The notes: generated from the sequence alone by a model not told the origin. Positions 53,663 to 63,110 are shown, counted from the stretch's first letter. The stretch: DNA of 64,000 nucleotides from Thiomicrorhabdus immobilis (GCF_021654855.1 NZ_AP024202.1:1240001-1304000), one strand, 5' to 3'. Numbers and translations: made by a program.

Positions 53663-55123
53663 ATGACGCTAACTATGGCTAAAAGTAATTCTTCAAATAA
53701 TACTGTCGACGAACTCTTTAAAGTTCCCCCTCATTCAATTGAAGCTGAGCAATCTGTACTCGGTGGTTTAATGCTCTCTAATGATGTGCTCGATGACGTC
53801 GTTGTTATTGTTAATGCCGGTGATTTTTACACTAAACAGCATCAGGTCATCTTTGAGGCTATTTTTGAATTAAGCCGTAACAACAAACCTTTCGATCTTA
53901 TCTCAGTGGTCGCTTATTTAAGCAATGTCGGCTTGCTGGATACCGCAGGTGACAAAAGTTATTTAGCGGAACTGGTTAAAAACACACCCGGTTCAGCCAA
54001 CATCCTTTATTACTCGCAATTGGTTCGTGATAAGTCCATCTTAAGAAAATTAATCCAGGCCAGTAATGAAGTCGCTGAAACCGCTTATTTCCCAAAAGGT
54101 AAGGATATTCGTGATGTGTTGGATATCGCGGAAGCCAAAATCATGGGGATCGCGGAGCATGGTGAAGGTAAAGAGCGTCTGTATAAATCAATGGATGTTT
54201 TACTGGAATCGGCAATCAATAAGATTGATGAGTTATTTAACTCTGAGGGTACGATTACCGGTCAGGAGACCCACCTCACCAAATTCGATGAATTAACCGC
54301 AGGTTTACAAAAGGGCGATTTGATTATCGTCGCCGGCCGTCCTTCGATGGGTAAAACCACCTTCTCGATGAATATGGCGGAGAATATCGCCACCAAAAAT
54401 GGCACCCCGGTTGCCGTATTCAGTATGGAGATGCCGGGTGAGTCCTTGGCTATGCGTATGATCAGTTCGATTGGGCGTATTGACGCTGGTCGCATGCGAA
54501 CAGGAAAACTCGCCCAGGATGATTGGCCTAAACTTAACAAGGCGATTAACATCCTCTCTCAAGCTAAAGTTTATATTGATGATACACCAGCTTTAATGAT
54601 TACCGAATTAAGAGCCCGTGCGCGTCGTATTGATAAAGATGTGCGTGACTTACAACGTAAAGAAGCCACCGAAGCGGGTTTGGAAGATCCGGAAAAAGCC
54701 GTTACCGGTTTGGGCTTGGTTGTGGTGGATTATCTTCAACTGATGCGTGGTTCCGCCAACTCAGAAAACCGTGTAAACGAAATTTCTGAAATCTCTCGAG
54801 GTTTGAAAGCACTCGCTAAAGAATTAAATATCCCCGTCATCGCTTTATCGCAGTTGAACCGAAGTTTGGAGCAGCGCCCGAATAAGCGCCCGGTTATGTC
54901 CGACTTACGTGAATCAGGTGCGATCGAGCAGGATGCCGATTTAATCATCTTTATCTACCGAGATGAAGTGTACAACCCGGATACTGAAGATAAAGGGATG
55001 GCTGAAATCATTTTAGGTAAACACCGTAATGGTTCTTTAGGAACGGTGCCTCTAACCTTTATCGGTCAATACACCCGTTTTGAAAACCATGCGGCATTTG
55101 ATATCCCTGATGAGTCTTACTAG
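53663..55123 (+). CDS. dnaB: Replicative DNA helicase DnaB
   Basis: A hexameric 5'-3' helicase at the replication fork. The 486 residues have the N-terminal DnaG-binding domain (about 20-125, PPHSIEAEQSVLGGLML), a linker, and the RecA-like domain with Walker A GRPSMGKTTFSM near 222, Walker B VVVDYLQLM near 350, and the ALSQLNRSLEQRPNKRP segment. No intein interrupts it. The start may be ATG 53663 or ATG 53675 (MAKSNSSNN). Confidence 0.97.
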   Translation: MTLTMAKSNSSNNTVDELFKVPPHSIEAEQSVLGGLMLSNDVLDDVVVIVNAGDFYTKQHQVIFEAIFELSRNNKPFDLISVVAYLSNVGLLDTAGDKSYLAELVKNTPGSANILYYSQLVRDKSILRKLIQASNEVAETAYFPKGKDIRDVLDIAEAKIMGIAEHGEGKERLYKSMDVLLESAINKIDELFNSEGTITGQETHLTKFDELTAGLQKGDLIIVAGRPSMGKTTFSMNMAENIATKNGTPVAVFSMEMPGESLAMRMISSIGRIDAGRMRTGKLAQDDWPKLNKAINILSQAKVYIDDTPALMITELRARARRIDKDVRDLQRKEATEAGLEDPEKAVTGLGLVVVDYLQLMRGSANSENRVNEISEISRGLKALAKELNIPVIALSQLNRSLEQRPNKRPVMSDLRESGAIEQDADLIIFIYRDEVYNPDTEDKGMAEIILGKHRNGSLGTVPLTFIGQYTRFENHAAFDIPDESY

Positions 55124-55136
55124 AGATGTGTAATTT

Positions 55137-56219
55137 ATGATGTATCGTCCAGCTAAGGCTTACCTGTGTTTGTCGGCTTTAAAAAACAACCTGAAATCGG
55201 TTCAAGCTATGGCTCCTGATAGTAAAGTGTTAGCGGTTATCAAAGCCAATGGCTATGGTCATGGAATAGAACGGGTTGCCCATCAGCTAAGTGGTGCGGA
55301 CGCCTTTGGAGTGGCTTCAATTGATGAGGCTATGTTGTTGCGTCAAAAGGGGTTTCTACATCGTATCCTTCTGTTAGAAGGTTTGTTTTCAGAAGCGGAA
55401 ATTCCAGTTGTGATCCAGAACCGTCTTGACTTAGTCGTGCATTCCCAACACCAGTTGAATTGGCTATTGAATAGTAAGATTAGCAGTCAAATCAGTGTCT
55501 GGGTTAAGGTGGATACCGGTATGCATCGTCTAGGCTTTGAGCCAAAAGAGTTGCCATCGGTCATTTCAAGATTACAAAATTCCGCCAATGAATTTTGCAT
55601 TCATATCATGTCGCACTTTTCTTCCGCTGACGAAAAATCAGCCAGTGCAGAACTGTTCACCCAACAGCAGATTGATACGTTTGAGGATTGTACGGCCGCT
55701 TTTACATTCAATAGAAGCCTAGCCAATTCAGCAGGAATCATGCGTTATCCACTGAGTCATTATGAGTGGGTTCGCCCAGGCATTACTCTATATGGCGCAG
55801 GGGATATACCTGGTTTTGAAAACCACGGTGAAGCAGTTATGCAGCTAGAGTCGGAAATCATCTCCATAAAGAACATTCCAGCAGGTGAGTCCGTAGGATA
55901 TGCCAATACGTGGACCGCACAACGACCCAGTACCATTGGGGTAATCGCGATTGGTTATGGTGATGGCTATCCTCGTCACGCCCCTTCAGGAACACCCGTA
56001 CTGATTAATGGTCAACGTGTGCCACTGGTTGGCAGGGTGTCGATGGATATGATTACCGTAGATTTGACCGATCTAGCCGTCCAGCCCCAAATAGGGGATT
56101 GTGCCGTGCTTTGGGGTAAAGAGTTATCCGTTGATGAGATTGCCCGTTTTTCCGGCACTATTGGCTATGAGTTGCTGTGCGGAATAACCAAGCGAGTACC
56201 GATGATAGAGGTTCAGTAA
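55137..56219 (+). CDS. alr: Alanine racemase
   Basis: Makes D-alanine for peptidoglycan. The 360 residues have the PLP lysine in AVIKANGYGHG (Lys36), the GMHRLGFEP segment, the VGYANTWTA and GDGYPRH elements, and the SMDMITVDL motif. It follows dnaB by 13 bases and overlaps the next gene by one base (TAATG). Confidence 0.96.
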   Translation: MMYRPAKAYLCLSALKNNLKSVQAMAPDSKVLAVIKANGYGHGIERVAHQLSGADAFGVASIDEAMLLRQKGFLHRILLLEGLFSEAEIPVVIQNRLDLVVHSQHQLNWLLNSKISSQISVWVKVDTGMHRLGFEPKELPSVISRLQNSANEFCIHIMSHFSSADEKSASAELFTQQQIDTFEDCTAAFTFNRSLANSAGIMRYPLSHYEWVRPGITLYGAGDIPGFENHGEAVMQLESEIISIKNIPAGESVGYANTWTAQRPSTIGVIAIGYGDGYPRHAPSGTPVLINGQRVPLVGRVSMDMITVDLTDLAVQPQIGDCAVLWGKELSVDEIARFSGTIGYELLCGITKRVPMIEVQ

Positions 56220-56833
56220 TGCCTGATAAGTATCTGAAGATAGAATCTAACCAGCAACTGTTCAACGGTTTTTTTCAAGTTAACCTGCTTAAGTTCAGCC
56301 ATAGTCTGTACCAAGGCGGTAGCAGTCCAATTGTCAATCGTGAGGTTTTCAAACGGGGTGAGGCTGTCGTGGTTCTACTGTATGACCTAGTACGACAACA
56401 GATTGTTTTAGTTGAGCAGTGCCGTGCTGGTGCGGTGGAAAAAGCGTTGCACAATCAAGATTTCAACCAGGCCTGGTTGCTTGAACCGGTCGCGGGCATG
56501 ATTGACCAAGGTGAAACTAAAGAGCAGGCATGTGTTCGCGAGTGCCTAGAGGAAACCGGTATCGCTATTTCAGACATCGAATATATCAGTGAATTTTATC
56601 CTAGTCCTGGTGCTTGTGACGAGGTGCTGTATTTATTTGCCAGCAATATCGATAGCTCTTTGGTCGATACCCATGCTGGTCTGGCAAGTGAAGACGAGGA
56701 TATTCGGGTGGTGCTGTTACCCTTTAGTGAGGCTAAACAACAATTGGCACAAGGTAAGTTTAATGTGGCAACCACCTATATCGCACTTCAATGGTTGATT
56801 TATCAAAAGTTACCAGGCCTGGCCACTTTATAA
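56219..56833 (+). CDS. nudF: Nudix hydrolase, ADP-ribose pyrophosphatase type
   Basis: Hydrolyses ADP-ribose or similar nucleoside diphosphate derivatives. I place the start at ATG 56219, overlapping the alr stop; an upstream in-frame start at 56177 lies inside alr. The product has 204 residues with a complete Nudix box, GMIDQGETKEQACV then RECLEETGI. The N-terminal part, with the segment GEAVVVLLYDLVRQQIVLVEQC, is typical of the NudF/TrgB group, and FYPSPGACDEVLYLFAS follows the box. Two palindrome copies lie in the gene. Confidence 0.9.
   Translation: MPDKYLKIESNQQLFNGFFQVNLLKFSHSLYQGGSSPIVNREVFKRGEAVVVLLYDLVRQQIVLVEQCRAGAVEKALHNQDFNQAWLLEPVAGMIDQGETKEQACVRECLEETGIAISDIEYISEFYPSPGACDEVLYLFASNIDSSLVDTHAGLASEDEDIRVVLLPFSEAKQQLAQGKFNVATTYIALQWLIYQKLPGLATL
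56466..56477. repeat. Iterated palindrome ACCAGGCCTGGT, copy 10
   Basis: Inside nudF, read as NQAWL; symmetric over 16 bases (56464-56479). Confidence 0.9.
56813..56822. repeat. Iterated palindrome core CCAGGCCTGG
   Basis: At the 3' end of nudF, read as part of LPGLATL, the last residues of the protein. Confidence 0.8.
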
Positions 56834-56904
56834 AACCGTATCTAGTTGTTTAAATCCCGTGATTTAATCAATGTAGCCCTAATTTAATGTCTTAAGAGAA
56901 AATT

Positions 56905-57342
56905 ATGCTTTGTCTTTTTAGAAATACCAAACTTCACCCTCAACTCAATCGTTTGGTTGTGTTGATTAGTTTATTCGCTGTGGTCGCCTGGCTATATTTC
57001 ACCTTTATCGAAAAGAGCTTGATGCAGAAATTATTTGAAGGGCAAGCGTTAATTGTCGACTTGGTTTTTGGTTTACCGTTGGTTCTCGCTTTGGCGGTAG
57101 TAGTGTATGCAACCGTTTTCTGGACACTGAAGCTTATTATCATCATTACCATGCCGAGCGCAATCATTCATATAGACCCTGAAGATACAAAAACGGCCTT
57201 GATGGAAGATGACCTTGCGGAGCTGGAAAATCAGCACGGCAAAGCGTATTGGCAACAGTCCGATGCGGAGTACCAACAAACCGGTCATGCTGAAAACAAT
57301 GAAAATCAGATAGCCGCCAAACGCAACCAAGACACCAAATAG
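56905..57342 (+). CDS. Unrecognised two-helix membrane protein
   Basis: 145 residues with helices at about 18-36 ([19 protein letters not shown]) and 48-80 ([20 protein letters not shown] and [15 protein letters not shown]). A charged, Gln/Asn-rich soluble tail (about 90-145) begins [20 protein letters not shown]. No domain recognised. It ends 20 bases before the MATE gene on the same strand and may be co-transcribed with it. Confidence 0.7.
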   Translation: MLCLFRNTKLHPQLNRLVVLISLFAVVAWLYFTFIEKSLMQKLFEGQALIVDLVFGLPLVLALAVVVYATVFWTLKLIIIITMPSAIIHIDPEDTKTALMEDDLAELENQHGKAYWQQSDAEYQQTGHAENNENQIAAKRNQDTK

Positions 57343-57361
57343 CCATGGGTTTAAGTTATTT

Positions 57362-58723
57362 ATGAGAGTTTCTTGGAGTGCTTTCAAAGGTGAATCGAAT
57401 CAATTAATCAAGCTTGCGTTACCCATCTTGCTCGCCCAACTCGCTTTAACCGGTTTAGGTGTGGTCGATACCATTATGTCCGGTCGTGTGGGCACCAATG
57501 ATTTAGCCGCCGTAGGGTTGGGCACCAATATTATGCTACCGGTGTTTATGTTCGCGACCGGTGTGCTGTTGGCGATTACCCCTATCGTTTCCAAAGCGAA
57601 AGGCCAAAACAACTTGGCCAATATGCAACTCTATTTCTACCAGGGTTTATGGCTGGCTTTGCCTTTGGGGTTGCTTTCATTGGTCATTTTGATGAATTTA
57701 AATTGGTTGCTGGACTTACTCTCGTTAAACCCATCGGTTTACCAACTGACTGAAGAATATCTGTTTTATATCGCATTTGGCATGCCGGGAGTGGCGTTAT
57801 ATCAAGCCTTAAGGTTCTTTTGGGAAGGGTTAGGTAAAACCTTGCCAACGATGTGGATCAGTTTTTTTGCGTTGTTTTTGAATATTCCTTTGAATGCCAT
57901 TTTCATCTATGGCTTTGGGCCTATCGACGCGATGGGAGCTGCAGGTTGTGGGGTGGCGAGTACCATTGTCATGTGGTCCATGCTTATTGTGGCGATGGTC
58001 TATATCATGAAAAGTTCATCTGTAAAACCCTACATTAAAAATGCCAAAAGCTTGGCTTTAGATTGGCACAACGGCGTTAAACCTATTTTGGCTTTGGGTT
58101 TACCGAATTCATTCGCGTTGTTGTTTGAAGTCAGTTTGTTCAGCTTTATCGCACTTTTTATTGCGCCTTTAGGCGCGACTGTTATTGCCGCACATCAAAT
58201 TGCAATCAACTTCACCTCTTTGGCTTTTATGGTTCCTTTAAGTTTTGCGATGGCGCTTACCGTTAGAGTGGGTTATGGCTTTGGAGAATCCAAAAAGAAT
58301 AAAGTTCAAACCACGTTATTTACCGGTTTTTTATGGGCACTAGTGATTGGTGTATTGCTGGCATTGGTTAGTTTCATTTTCAGAGTTGAGATTGTTGAGA
58401 TTTACACGCTAGATAAACAGGTACTGGCACTGGCGACAATCCTGCTATTGTTTGCCGCCATGTATCAAGTGTTTGATGCCATACAAGTATGTGCAGCCGG
58501 CGCATTAAGAGGGTTTCACGATACCAAAGTCACGATGTGGGTCACATTGTTCAGTTATTGGGGGGTTGGCTTAGGTTTGGGTTATATCTTCACCTTTACC
58601 GATTGGTTTGTTCCAGCTTTAGGTGTGCAAGGATTTTGGTTGGGTATTGTGCTGGGACTCACTTTGGCGGCTATATTATTGTCAATACGTTTAAGGGTTG
58701 TTTATCGTGCCAATTTCAAATAA
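57362..58723 (+). CDS. MATE-family multidrug efflux protein
   Basis: A 453-residue antiporter with twelve helices in two bundles. MATE features include KLALPILLAQLALTGLGVVD at the start, the VDTIMSGRVGTNDLAAVGLG segment, and in the second half LGLPNSFALLFEVSLFSFIA followed by HQIAINFTSLAFMVPLS. It resembles the NorM subgroup. Substrates are cationic drugs or metabolites exchanged for Na+ or H+; which of these cannot be told. It overlaps the next gene. Confidence 0.9.
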   Translation: MRVSWSAFKGESNQLIKLALPILLAQLALTGLGVVDTIMSGRVGTNDLAAVGLGTNIMLPVFMFATGVLLAITPIVSKAKGQNNLANMQLYFYQGLWLALPLGLLSLVILMNLNWLLDLLSLNPSVYQLTEEYLFYIAFGMPGVALYQALRFFWEGLGKTLPTMWISFFALFLNIPLNAIFIYGFGPIDAMGAAGCGVASTIVMWSMLIVAMVYIMKSSSVKPYIKNAKSLALDWHNGVKPILALGLPNSFALLFEVSLFSFIALFIAPLGATVIAAHQIAINFTSLAFMVPLSFAMALTVRVGYGFGESKKNKVQTTLFTGFLWALVIGVLLALVSFIFRVEIVEIYTLDKQVLALATILLLFAAMYQVFDAIQVCAAGALRGFHDTKVTMWVTLFSYWGVGLGLGYIFTFTDWFVPALGVQGFWLGIVLGLTLAAILLSIRLRVVYRANFK

Positions 58724-59129
58724 TCAAAGCCATTTGCCCGACAAATCGATGGAGTGTGTTTGCGGCAGTCAAAAATCCTACGCTGAATGTTGTATGCCAT
58801 TCCATCATGGCATAGCCAAACCCGAGACCGCTGAACAACTGATGCGCTCACGTTTTAGTGCCTTTGAATTGCTTTTGGAAGAATACTTGATGGATTCTTG
58901 GGATAAAGTGACCAGGCCTGGCCATATTGATTTTACCCCTGGATTGCATTGGACCAAATTAGTCATTAATGGTCGAAAGCAAGGGCGTAAAAAAGATCAA
59001 CAAGGTTGGGTCACTTTTGTGGCTTATTATCAACTAGGTTCAGAGCAAGGCCATCTACACGAGAAAAGTTTTTTTACACGAAATGAACAAGGCGAGTGGC
59101 AATATGTCGATGGAGAAATTAAAAACTAA
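58707..59129 (+). CDS. YchJ-family protein with SEC-C zinc motif
   Basis: A soluble protein of about 140 residues. The SEC-C motif CVCGSQKSYAECCMPFHHG lies near the start, followed by the YchJ core (TAEQLMRSRFSAFELLLEEY). The start is uncertain: GTG 58707 has AAGGG nine bases upstream and overlaps the MATE gene by 17 bases; TTG 58698 is too close to that site, and ATG 58749 (MECVCGSQ) is a third option. Function of the family is not settled. Confidence 0.85.
   Translation: MPISNNQSHLPDKSMECVCGSQKSYAECCMPFHHGIAKPETAEQLMRSRFSAFELLLEEYLMDSWDKVTRPGHIDFTPGLHWTKLVINGRKQGRKKDQQGWVTFVAYYQLGSEQGHLHEKSFFTRNEQGEWQYVDGEIKN
58912..58921. repeat. Iterated palindrome core CCAGGCCTGG
   Basis: Inside the YchJ-family gene, read as part of TRPGH. 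Confidence 0.8.
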
Positions 59130-59186
59130 TTGAAACATGGTACTTTAGTCTTTGAATTAGCCAGACAGGCTTGCTAACGATTTGAA

Positions 59187-59312
59187 TTATTCATCTTTGT
59201 TTTTAAAAAACTTATAAAGTAACCACATTGAGATGCCGACAACCACTATGCTTACGGTTACAAGCCCAAAAGTAATTAACAGTGCGGAACCGATGCTTTC
59301 CATATCAGGCAT
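59187..59312 (-). CDS. Small single-helix membrane protein (41 residues)
   Basis: A short gene on the minus strand: MPDMESIGSALLITFGLVTV, then SIVVVGISMWLLYKFF and KNKDE. GGAG lies eight bases before the ATG. One hydrophobic helix with a lysine-rich C-terminus is predicted, similar in build to OadG-like or DUF3149-like small subunits, but too short to assign. It fills most of the gap between two plus-strand genes. Confidence 0.6.
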   Translation of the reverse strand: MPDMESIGSALLITFGLVTVSIVVVGISMWLLYKFFKNKDE

Positions 59313-59406
59313 ATTTATAACTCCAAAGGTATGTTTCAGTATCTTTTTCTAGCAAAGCATTTTACAATAATTTTTAATTTCAGCTTAGGTAAATCACTTA
59401 AATATT

Positions 59407-60618
59407 ATGTCGCTTACTATTTCAGAATTAGAATCAGAAAGAGCCAGAATCCTTGAAGAAATCGAATCTAAAGCTAGCAAGATTTCTCAAAACAACCCTT
59501 CACAAGAAAACTCCCTATCTTTAAATGATTGGTTAAATGCCGCAGAGGAAGTTATGCCAGAAAACCCAAAACTTAAGCAAAAGTCTAACTACAGCAACAA
59601 GTTACTATCCAGTCCTAATTCAAATAATAAGGCCTCGTTCTTTGGCGTTATTATTATGCTTTCTCTATTTTTAACCATTTTGGGTGTGATTTATATTGCT
59701 TATACCAGTATCCATAAGGAATTACAGGCTGCCATCATCGCAAAAGAAGAGAATATGGCGCAAATCAAACTACTGCAAAGCGATATGGAAAACTTGAGTG
59801 AGGTAGTGGCGTCTGGTGGAAAATCTGAATTATTTTCCCAGCTAGAGAATAAGGTAATTACCCTAGAGAACAAGGTTGCCGAACTTAACCAAATGCTATC
59901 CAGCCAAGATAAGGTGTCTACGGCGGCTCTTTCTGTTACAAATGCCGAGAGTCAAGATTCTGATTCTGCAACAGTGCCATCGGTAGTGACTGCAGTAAGC
60001 TCTAGCACGGAGAGAAACACCTTAGTGACAGAATCTATTTTGGACGAAAAATTAAAGAGTTATACCGATCAGTTAGAATCAAAAATCGATAAAAAATTGG
60101 AAGTGATTCTGAATCATTTAAGGCAGGGTGGCGATGCTAACTTATTGCCTAATTTAAAATCTGCTGAAGCAAATTCTAGCCAGGCTGATTCAACCGTGCA
60201 AGCATCGGAAATTGAAACACCTACGGTCAATACGGTTGAAACCCCGGTTGTTGAAGAGCCGCTTGTAAAGTTGGTTGCGCCTGTTAGCAAGCCTTTGGCT
60301 CCTAAAGCGCCCGATGCCCCTTTAATCAGTAGTTCTCAAGAAGTGAATTGGTTATTGGAACAGCCTAAAATGCATTATATTTTACAGTTGGCGAGTATGC
60401 CTGATGCGGATTCCCTTAAAAAGATTGCCGCTAAGAATCAGCTAAAAGATGCGAAGATTTTGCCGCAAACACGTAACAACGTTACTAACTACGTTCTGGT
60501 CACAGGTTCGTTTGCCAATAGAGATGCAGCAGATGCCTTGGCAAAAGAGATCAAGTCCAGTACCGGAATCACGCCATGGGTTCGTAAGGTTCGCGATTTA
60601 TCCTCAAGAGTCCAATAA
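59407..60618 (+). CDS. SPOR-domain membrane protein, DamX-like
   Basis: A 403-residue protein with a cytoplasmic N-terminal part (1-75), one helix (about 78-103, FFGVIIMLSLFLTILGVIYI), a periplasmic coiled coil (about 105-165), and a low-complexity Ser/Thr/Pro/Glu-rich linker with a second short coiled coil. A C-terminal SPOR domain (about 320-400) follows, with YILQLASMPDADSLKKIAAK and YVLVTGSFANRDAADALAKE. SPOR domains bind denuded glycan strands at the division septum, so a cell-division role is likely. No close Escherichia equivalent in order. A pair of GCCTG / CAGGC arms (about 60648-60666) lies downstream. Confidence 0.82.
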   Translation: MSLTISELESERARILEEIESKASKISQNNPSQENSLSLNDWLNAAEEVMPENPKLKQKSNYSNKLLSSPNSNNKASFFGVIIMLSLFLTILGVIYIAYTSIHKELQAAIIAKEENMAQIKLLQSDMENLSEVVASGGKSELFSQLENKVITLENKVAELNQMLSSQDKVSTAALSVTNAESQDSDSATVPSVVTAVSSSTERNTLVTESILDEKLKSYTDQLESKIDKKLEVILNHLRQGGDANLLPNLKSAEANSSQADSTVQASEIETPTVNTVETPVVEEPLVKLVAPVSKPLAPKAPDAPLISSSQEVNWLLEQPKMHYILQLASMPDADSLKKIAAKNQLKDAKILPQTRNNVTNYVLVTGSFANRDAADALAKEIKSSTGITPWVRKVRDLSSRVQ

Positions 60619-60794
60619 ACGTAACGTCCAATATCTTATAGGGTCAAGCCTGTCTCTGGCCAGGCCCTTATTTACATCCTCTGAAGATTCACTCCAACCC
60701 AGAAAATACGCCATTCACTACATATGGGTACCTATATCAAAGCGAATTTAGGCGTTTAACCTTTTCAAGCCGGTAATACGTTTGCAAACTTGGG

Positions 60795-62342
60795 TCAACC
60801 CCGATTAACTGGAAGGTTGACCACAAACCTAACCCCTTGAAACGCTTGGTTTTGGTAGCTGTTAACATTCTCAGCGTAAACACTTCCTTTATGAAAGTCG
60901 GCAATCAACTTAACAATATACAAGCCTAGCCCGAGATGGGTTTGCTCATCCTGATTTAAAGTTCTAATCGAAGTCATTCCGTCAAACACTTGTTTTTCAT
61001 AGCCGTCAGGAAGTAGGGGGCCTGAATTCATCACCGAAATCTGCACATTGTCACCTAAAAGCCTACAGTGAATGGTGATAGGGGTTTTATCATCTGAAAA
61101 GTCTGCAGCATTACTTAAGAGTTTGTCCATCAATTGCTCAATCATGAAACCATCACCACAGACTTGAATATCATCTGGAATATTGCAGTTATATTCCAAA
61201 TTCCAATCGGTGTGTAAAGTTTCGGTGTTTTGCAAATAGTGTTTCAGCATTATCCCGATTGGAAAGTTTTCTGGCGCTTGGCTTTGCAGACTGTCTTCTA
61301 TACTTGTGGCTTCTGAAAGTGAACTTATGATTTGCTTTAACTGAGCTAAAGCATGTTGTGCATAGCCCAGTTGAGGGTTATCGCTTTTTTGTTCCAATAA
61401 CGACAGCGCCATTGAAAGACGGTTTAGGGGGTTATGGATTTCATGACGTAGGGTTTTTGGTAGCTGTTTTAAATAGCGTTCATAGGCACCCAACTGCTTT
61501 AACATTTCATAAATATGATGTCTTAAATCCGATAGCTCATCGTGATAGATTCGTGCGCTTCTATCAGGAAATGAGAGTTCGGTAATGCGTCCTTGACTAT
61601 TGAAAGTGCGTTTTACATCATTGTCTAAGCGAATGATTCTATTGGATAAAGAGGCGGTATGGATTAATGCACCTATGATGACAATCAGAAAGATGAAGGC
61701 ACCGATTCCAATCAGTCTGTAGAAGTAGTTTAAGTTATGACTGAACAATGTTTCCATACGCTGTTCTAAAACGATGGCACCAATAATCTTACCTTTGATA
61801 ATCAACGGCGTGGATGACATGAGTGAAATAGGTTGTTTATTTTGATCCATACGGTATTGCTGATGTGTCTTACCTTGCAAAGCCGTGGTGATCAGATTGT
61901 GTTCCGGTGTCGCGCTTTGTGGGTAAGGGTAAGGCAAGGAGTAGGGCAGAAATGCAGCCAGTGTTTTAATCAGGATTTTGCCTGAAGTGGTAAATAGGTC
62001 GACCGGCTTCGGAACTTCTTGATTAGGCAGTTGTCCGACTACATAGGTCGTTTGGCGGCTTTCATTCACCACCCACAAAACAGAATTGGTCAAATTCAAA
62101 TGTGCCAAACGAGTCGGCATGCCCGACTGTATTTGCAGTGCCCAAAGATCGGTTCTGTTCTCAAGGATCAACGCAAGGTTTTCTACGGTCTGCTCTTGAA
62201 CAATCGCCTGATTATTCAACATGATACGGTGTAAATCTATCGCAAAACGATAAGCCAGAAAAGGTAGGATTGTTAATAATAACAATAAGATAAAGAAACG
62301 GGTTCTAATGGATAGCCTTAGGCCATTATGAGCAGTCAGCAT
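60795..62342 (-). CDS. Membrane sensor histidine kinase
   Basis: 515 residues. Helix 1 at about 15-32, a periplasmic sensor domain of about 175 residues (35-208), helix 2 at about 210-229, a HAMP-like linker, then the dimerisation domain with phospho-acceptor His300 in LRHEIHNPLNRLS. The ATPase domain has the N box EQLMDKLLSNAADFS and the G2 box LGLGLYIVKL. The start (IRTRFFILLLLLTILPFLAYRF) resembles the kinase of the proteobacterial dedicated sortase system, though the whole is shorter; this is a tentative likeness. It is co-transcribed with the response regulator 20 bases upstream. Confidence 0.88.
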   Translation of the reverse strand: MLTAHNGLRLSIRTRFFILLLLLTILPFLAYRFAIDLHRIMLNNQAIVQEQTVENLALILENRTDLWALQIQSGMPTRLAHLNLTNSVLWVVNESRQTTYVVGQLPNQEVPKPVDLFTTSGKILIKTLAAFLPYSLPYPYPQSATPEHNLITTALQGKTHQQYRMDQNKQPISLMSSTPLIIKGKIIGAIVLEQRMETLFSHNLNYFYRLIGIGAFIFLIVIIGALIHTASLSNRIIRLDNDVKRTFNSQGRITELSFPDRSARIYHDELSDLRHHIYEMLKQLGAYERYLKQLPKTLRHEIHNPLNRLSMALSLLEQKSDNPQLGYAQHALAQLKQIISSLSEATSIEDSLQSQAPENFPIGIMLKHYLQNTETLHTDWNLEYNCNIPDDIQVCGDGFMIEQLMDKLLSNAADFSDDKTPITIHCRLLGDNVQISVMNSGPLLPDGYEKQVFDGMTSIRTLNQDEQTHLGLGLYIVKLIADFHKGSVYAENVNSYQNQAFQGVRFVVNLPVNRG

Positions 62343-62362
62343 CGGTTTGTATCCTAAAATGA

Positions 62363-63070
62363 TTAGGGTTTATCTTGCCAACTATAACCACGTCCATATT
62401 CATTGTGAATTAAATTGAAGTCAGGGGTAATTTTCTTAAACGCATTACGAATTCTACAAATATGAGTATTGATTGTATTACGCTCAACCACACCTTGAGT
62501 AGAAGATTGCAACGCATCATAGGAAATAACGCTACTTTCTCCTGCAGTAGCAAACTGCTTTAACATTTCAAACTCTGTTGCCGTTAAGTCCAATGGCTTA
62601 TTGTGCCAGTAAGCTTTAAATTGTTCTGGAGCAAGTTCAAGATTGGGGATTTTCGATTTTTCATCATTGGCGTTATTTGATTTAGGAGCGCCGGTAATAC
62701 GAAGAAGGTTTTTAACCTTCACAATAAGTACATTTAAACTAATCGGTTTTGGAAGGTAATCGATTGCACCCAAAGCATGGCCGGTATAAATATCAAATTC
62801 TGATTGGCGTTCTGACAGGAAGATAATCGGGATAGGTTGGTTGTAACTCAGTAAGTGTTTCGCCAAATCAAAACCACCATCGACTTCAGAGCCTAAAATA
62901 ATATCCGAAATGACTAAATCAGGTAAAGACTCCGCAAATGACTTTTCTGCATCCGCACGGTTAGTAAAAGGGGTGATGGTAAAGCCTTGCTGTTTAAGCG
63001 CTTCAACTAAACTATTGAGCTGTAGTTCATCATCTTCAATAACGGCGATTTTATAATCGGTATTTTGCAT
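62363..63070 (-). CDS. Two-component response regulator, OmpR-like
   Basis: 235 residues. The receiver domain (about 6-120) has acid residues Glu12/Asp13/Asp14, phospho-acceptor Asp56 in LVISDIILG and Lys108 in YLPKPIS. A linker is followed by a winged-helix output domain (about 150-232) with LTATEFEMLKQFA and NTINTHICRIRNAFKKI. The GGFDLAKHL segment after Asp56 recalls the regulators paired with dedicated-sortase kinases. Target genes are unknown. Confidence 0.88.
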   Translation of the reverse strand: MQNTDYKIAVIEDDELQLNSLVEALKQQGFTITPFTNRADAEKSFAESLPDLVISDIILGSEVDGGFDLAKHLLSYNQPIPIIFLSERQSEFDIYTGHALGAIDYLPKPISLNVLIVKVKNLLRITGAPKSNNANDEKSKIPNLELAPEQFKAYWHNKPLDLTATEFEMLKQFATAGESSVISYDALQSSTQGVVERNTINTHICRIRNAFKKITPDFNLIHNEYGRGYSWQDKP

Positions 63071-63110
63071 ATCTTTATCCTGATTTAAGGTCTAAGCATA
63101 GTAAACGATA

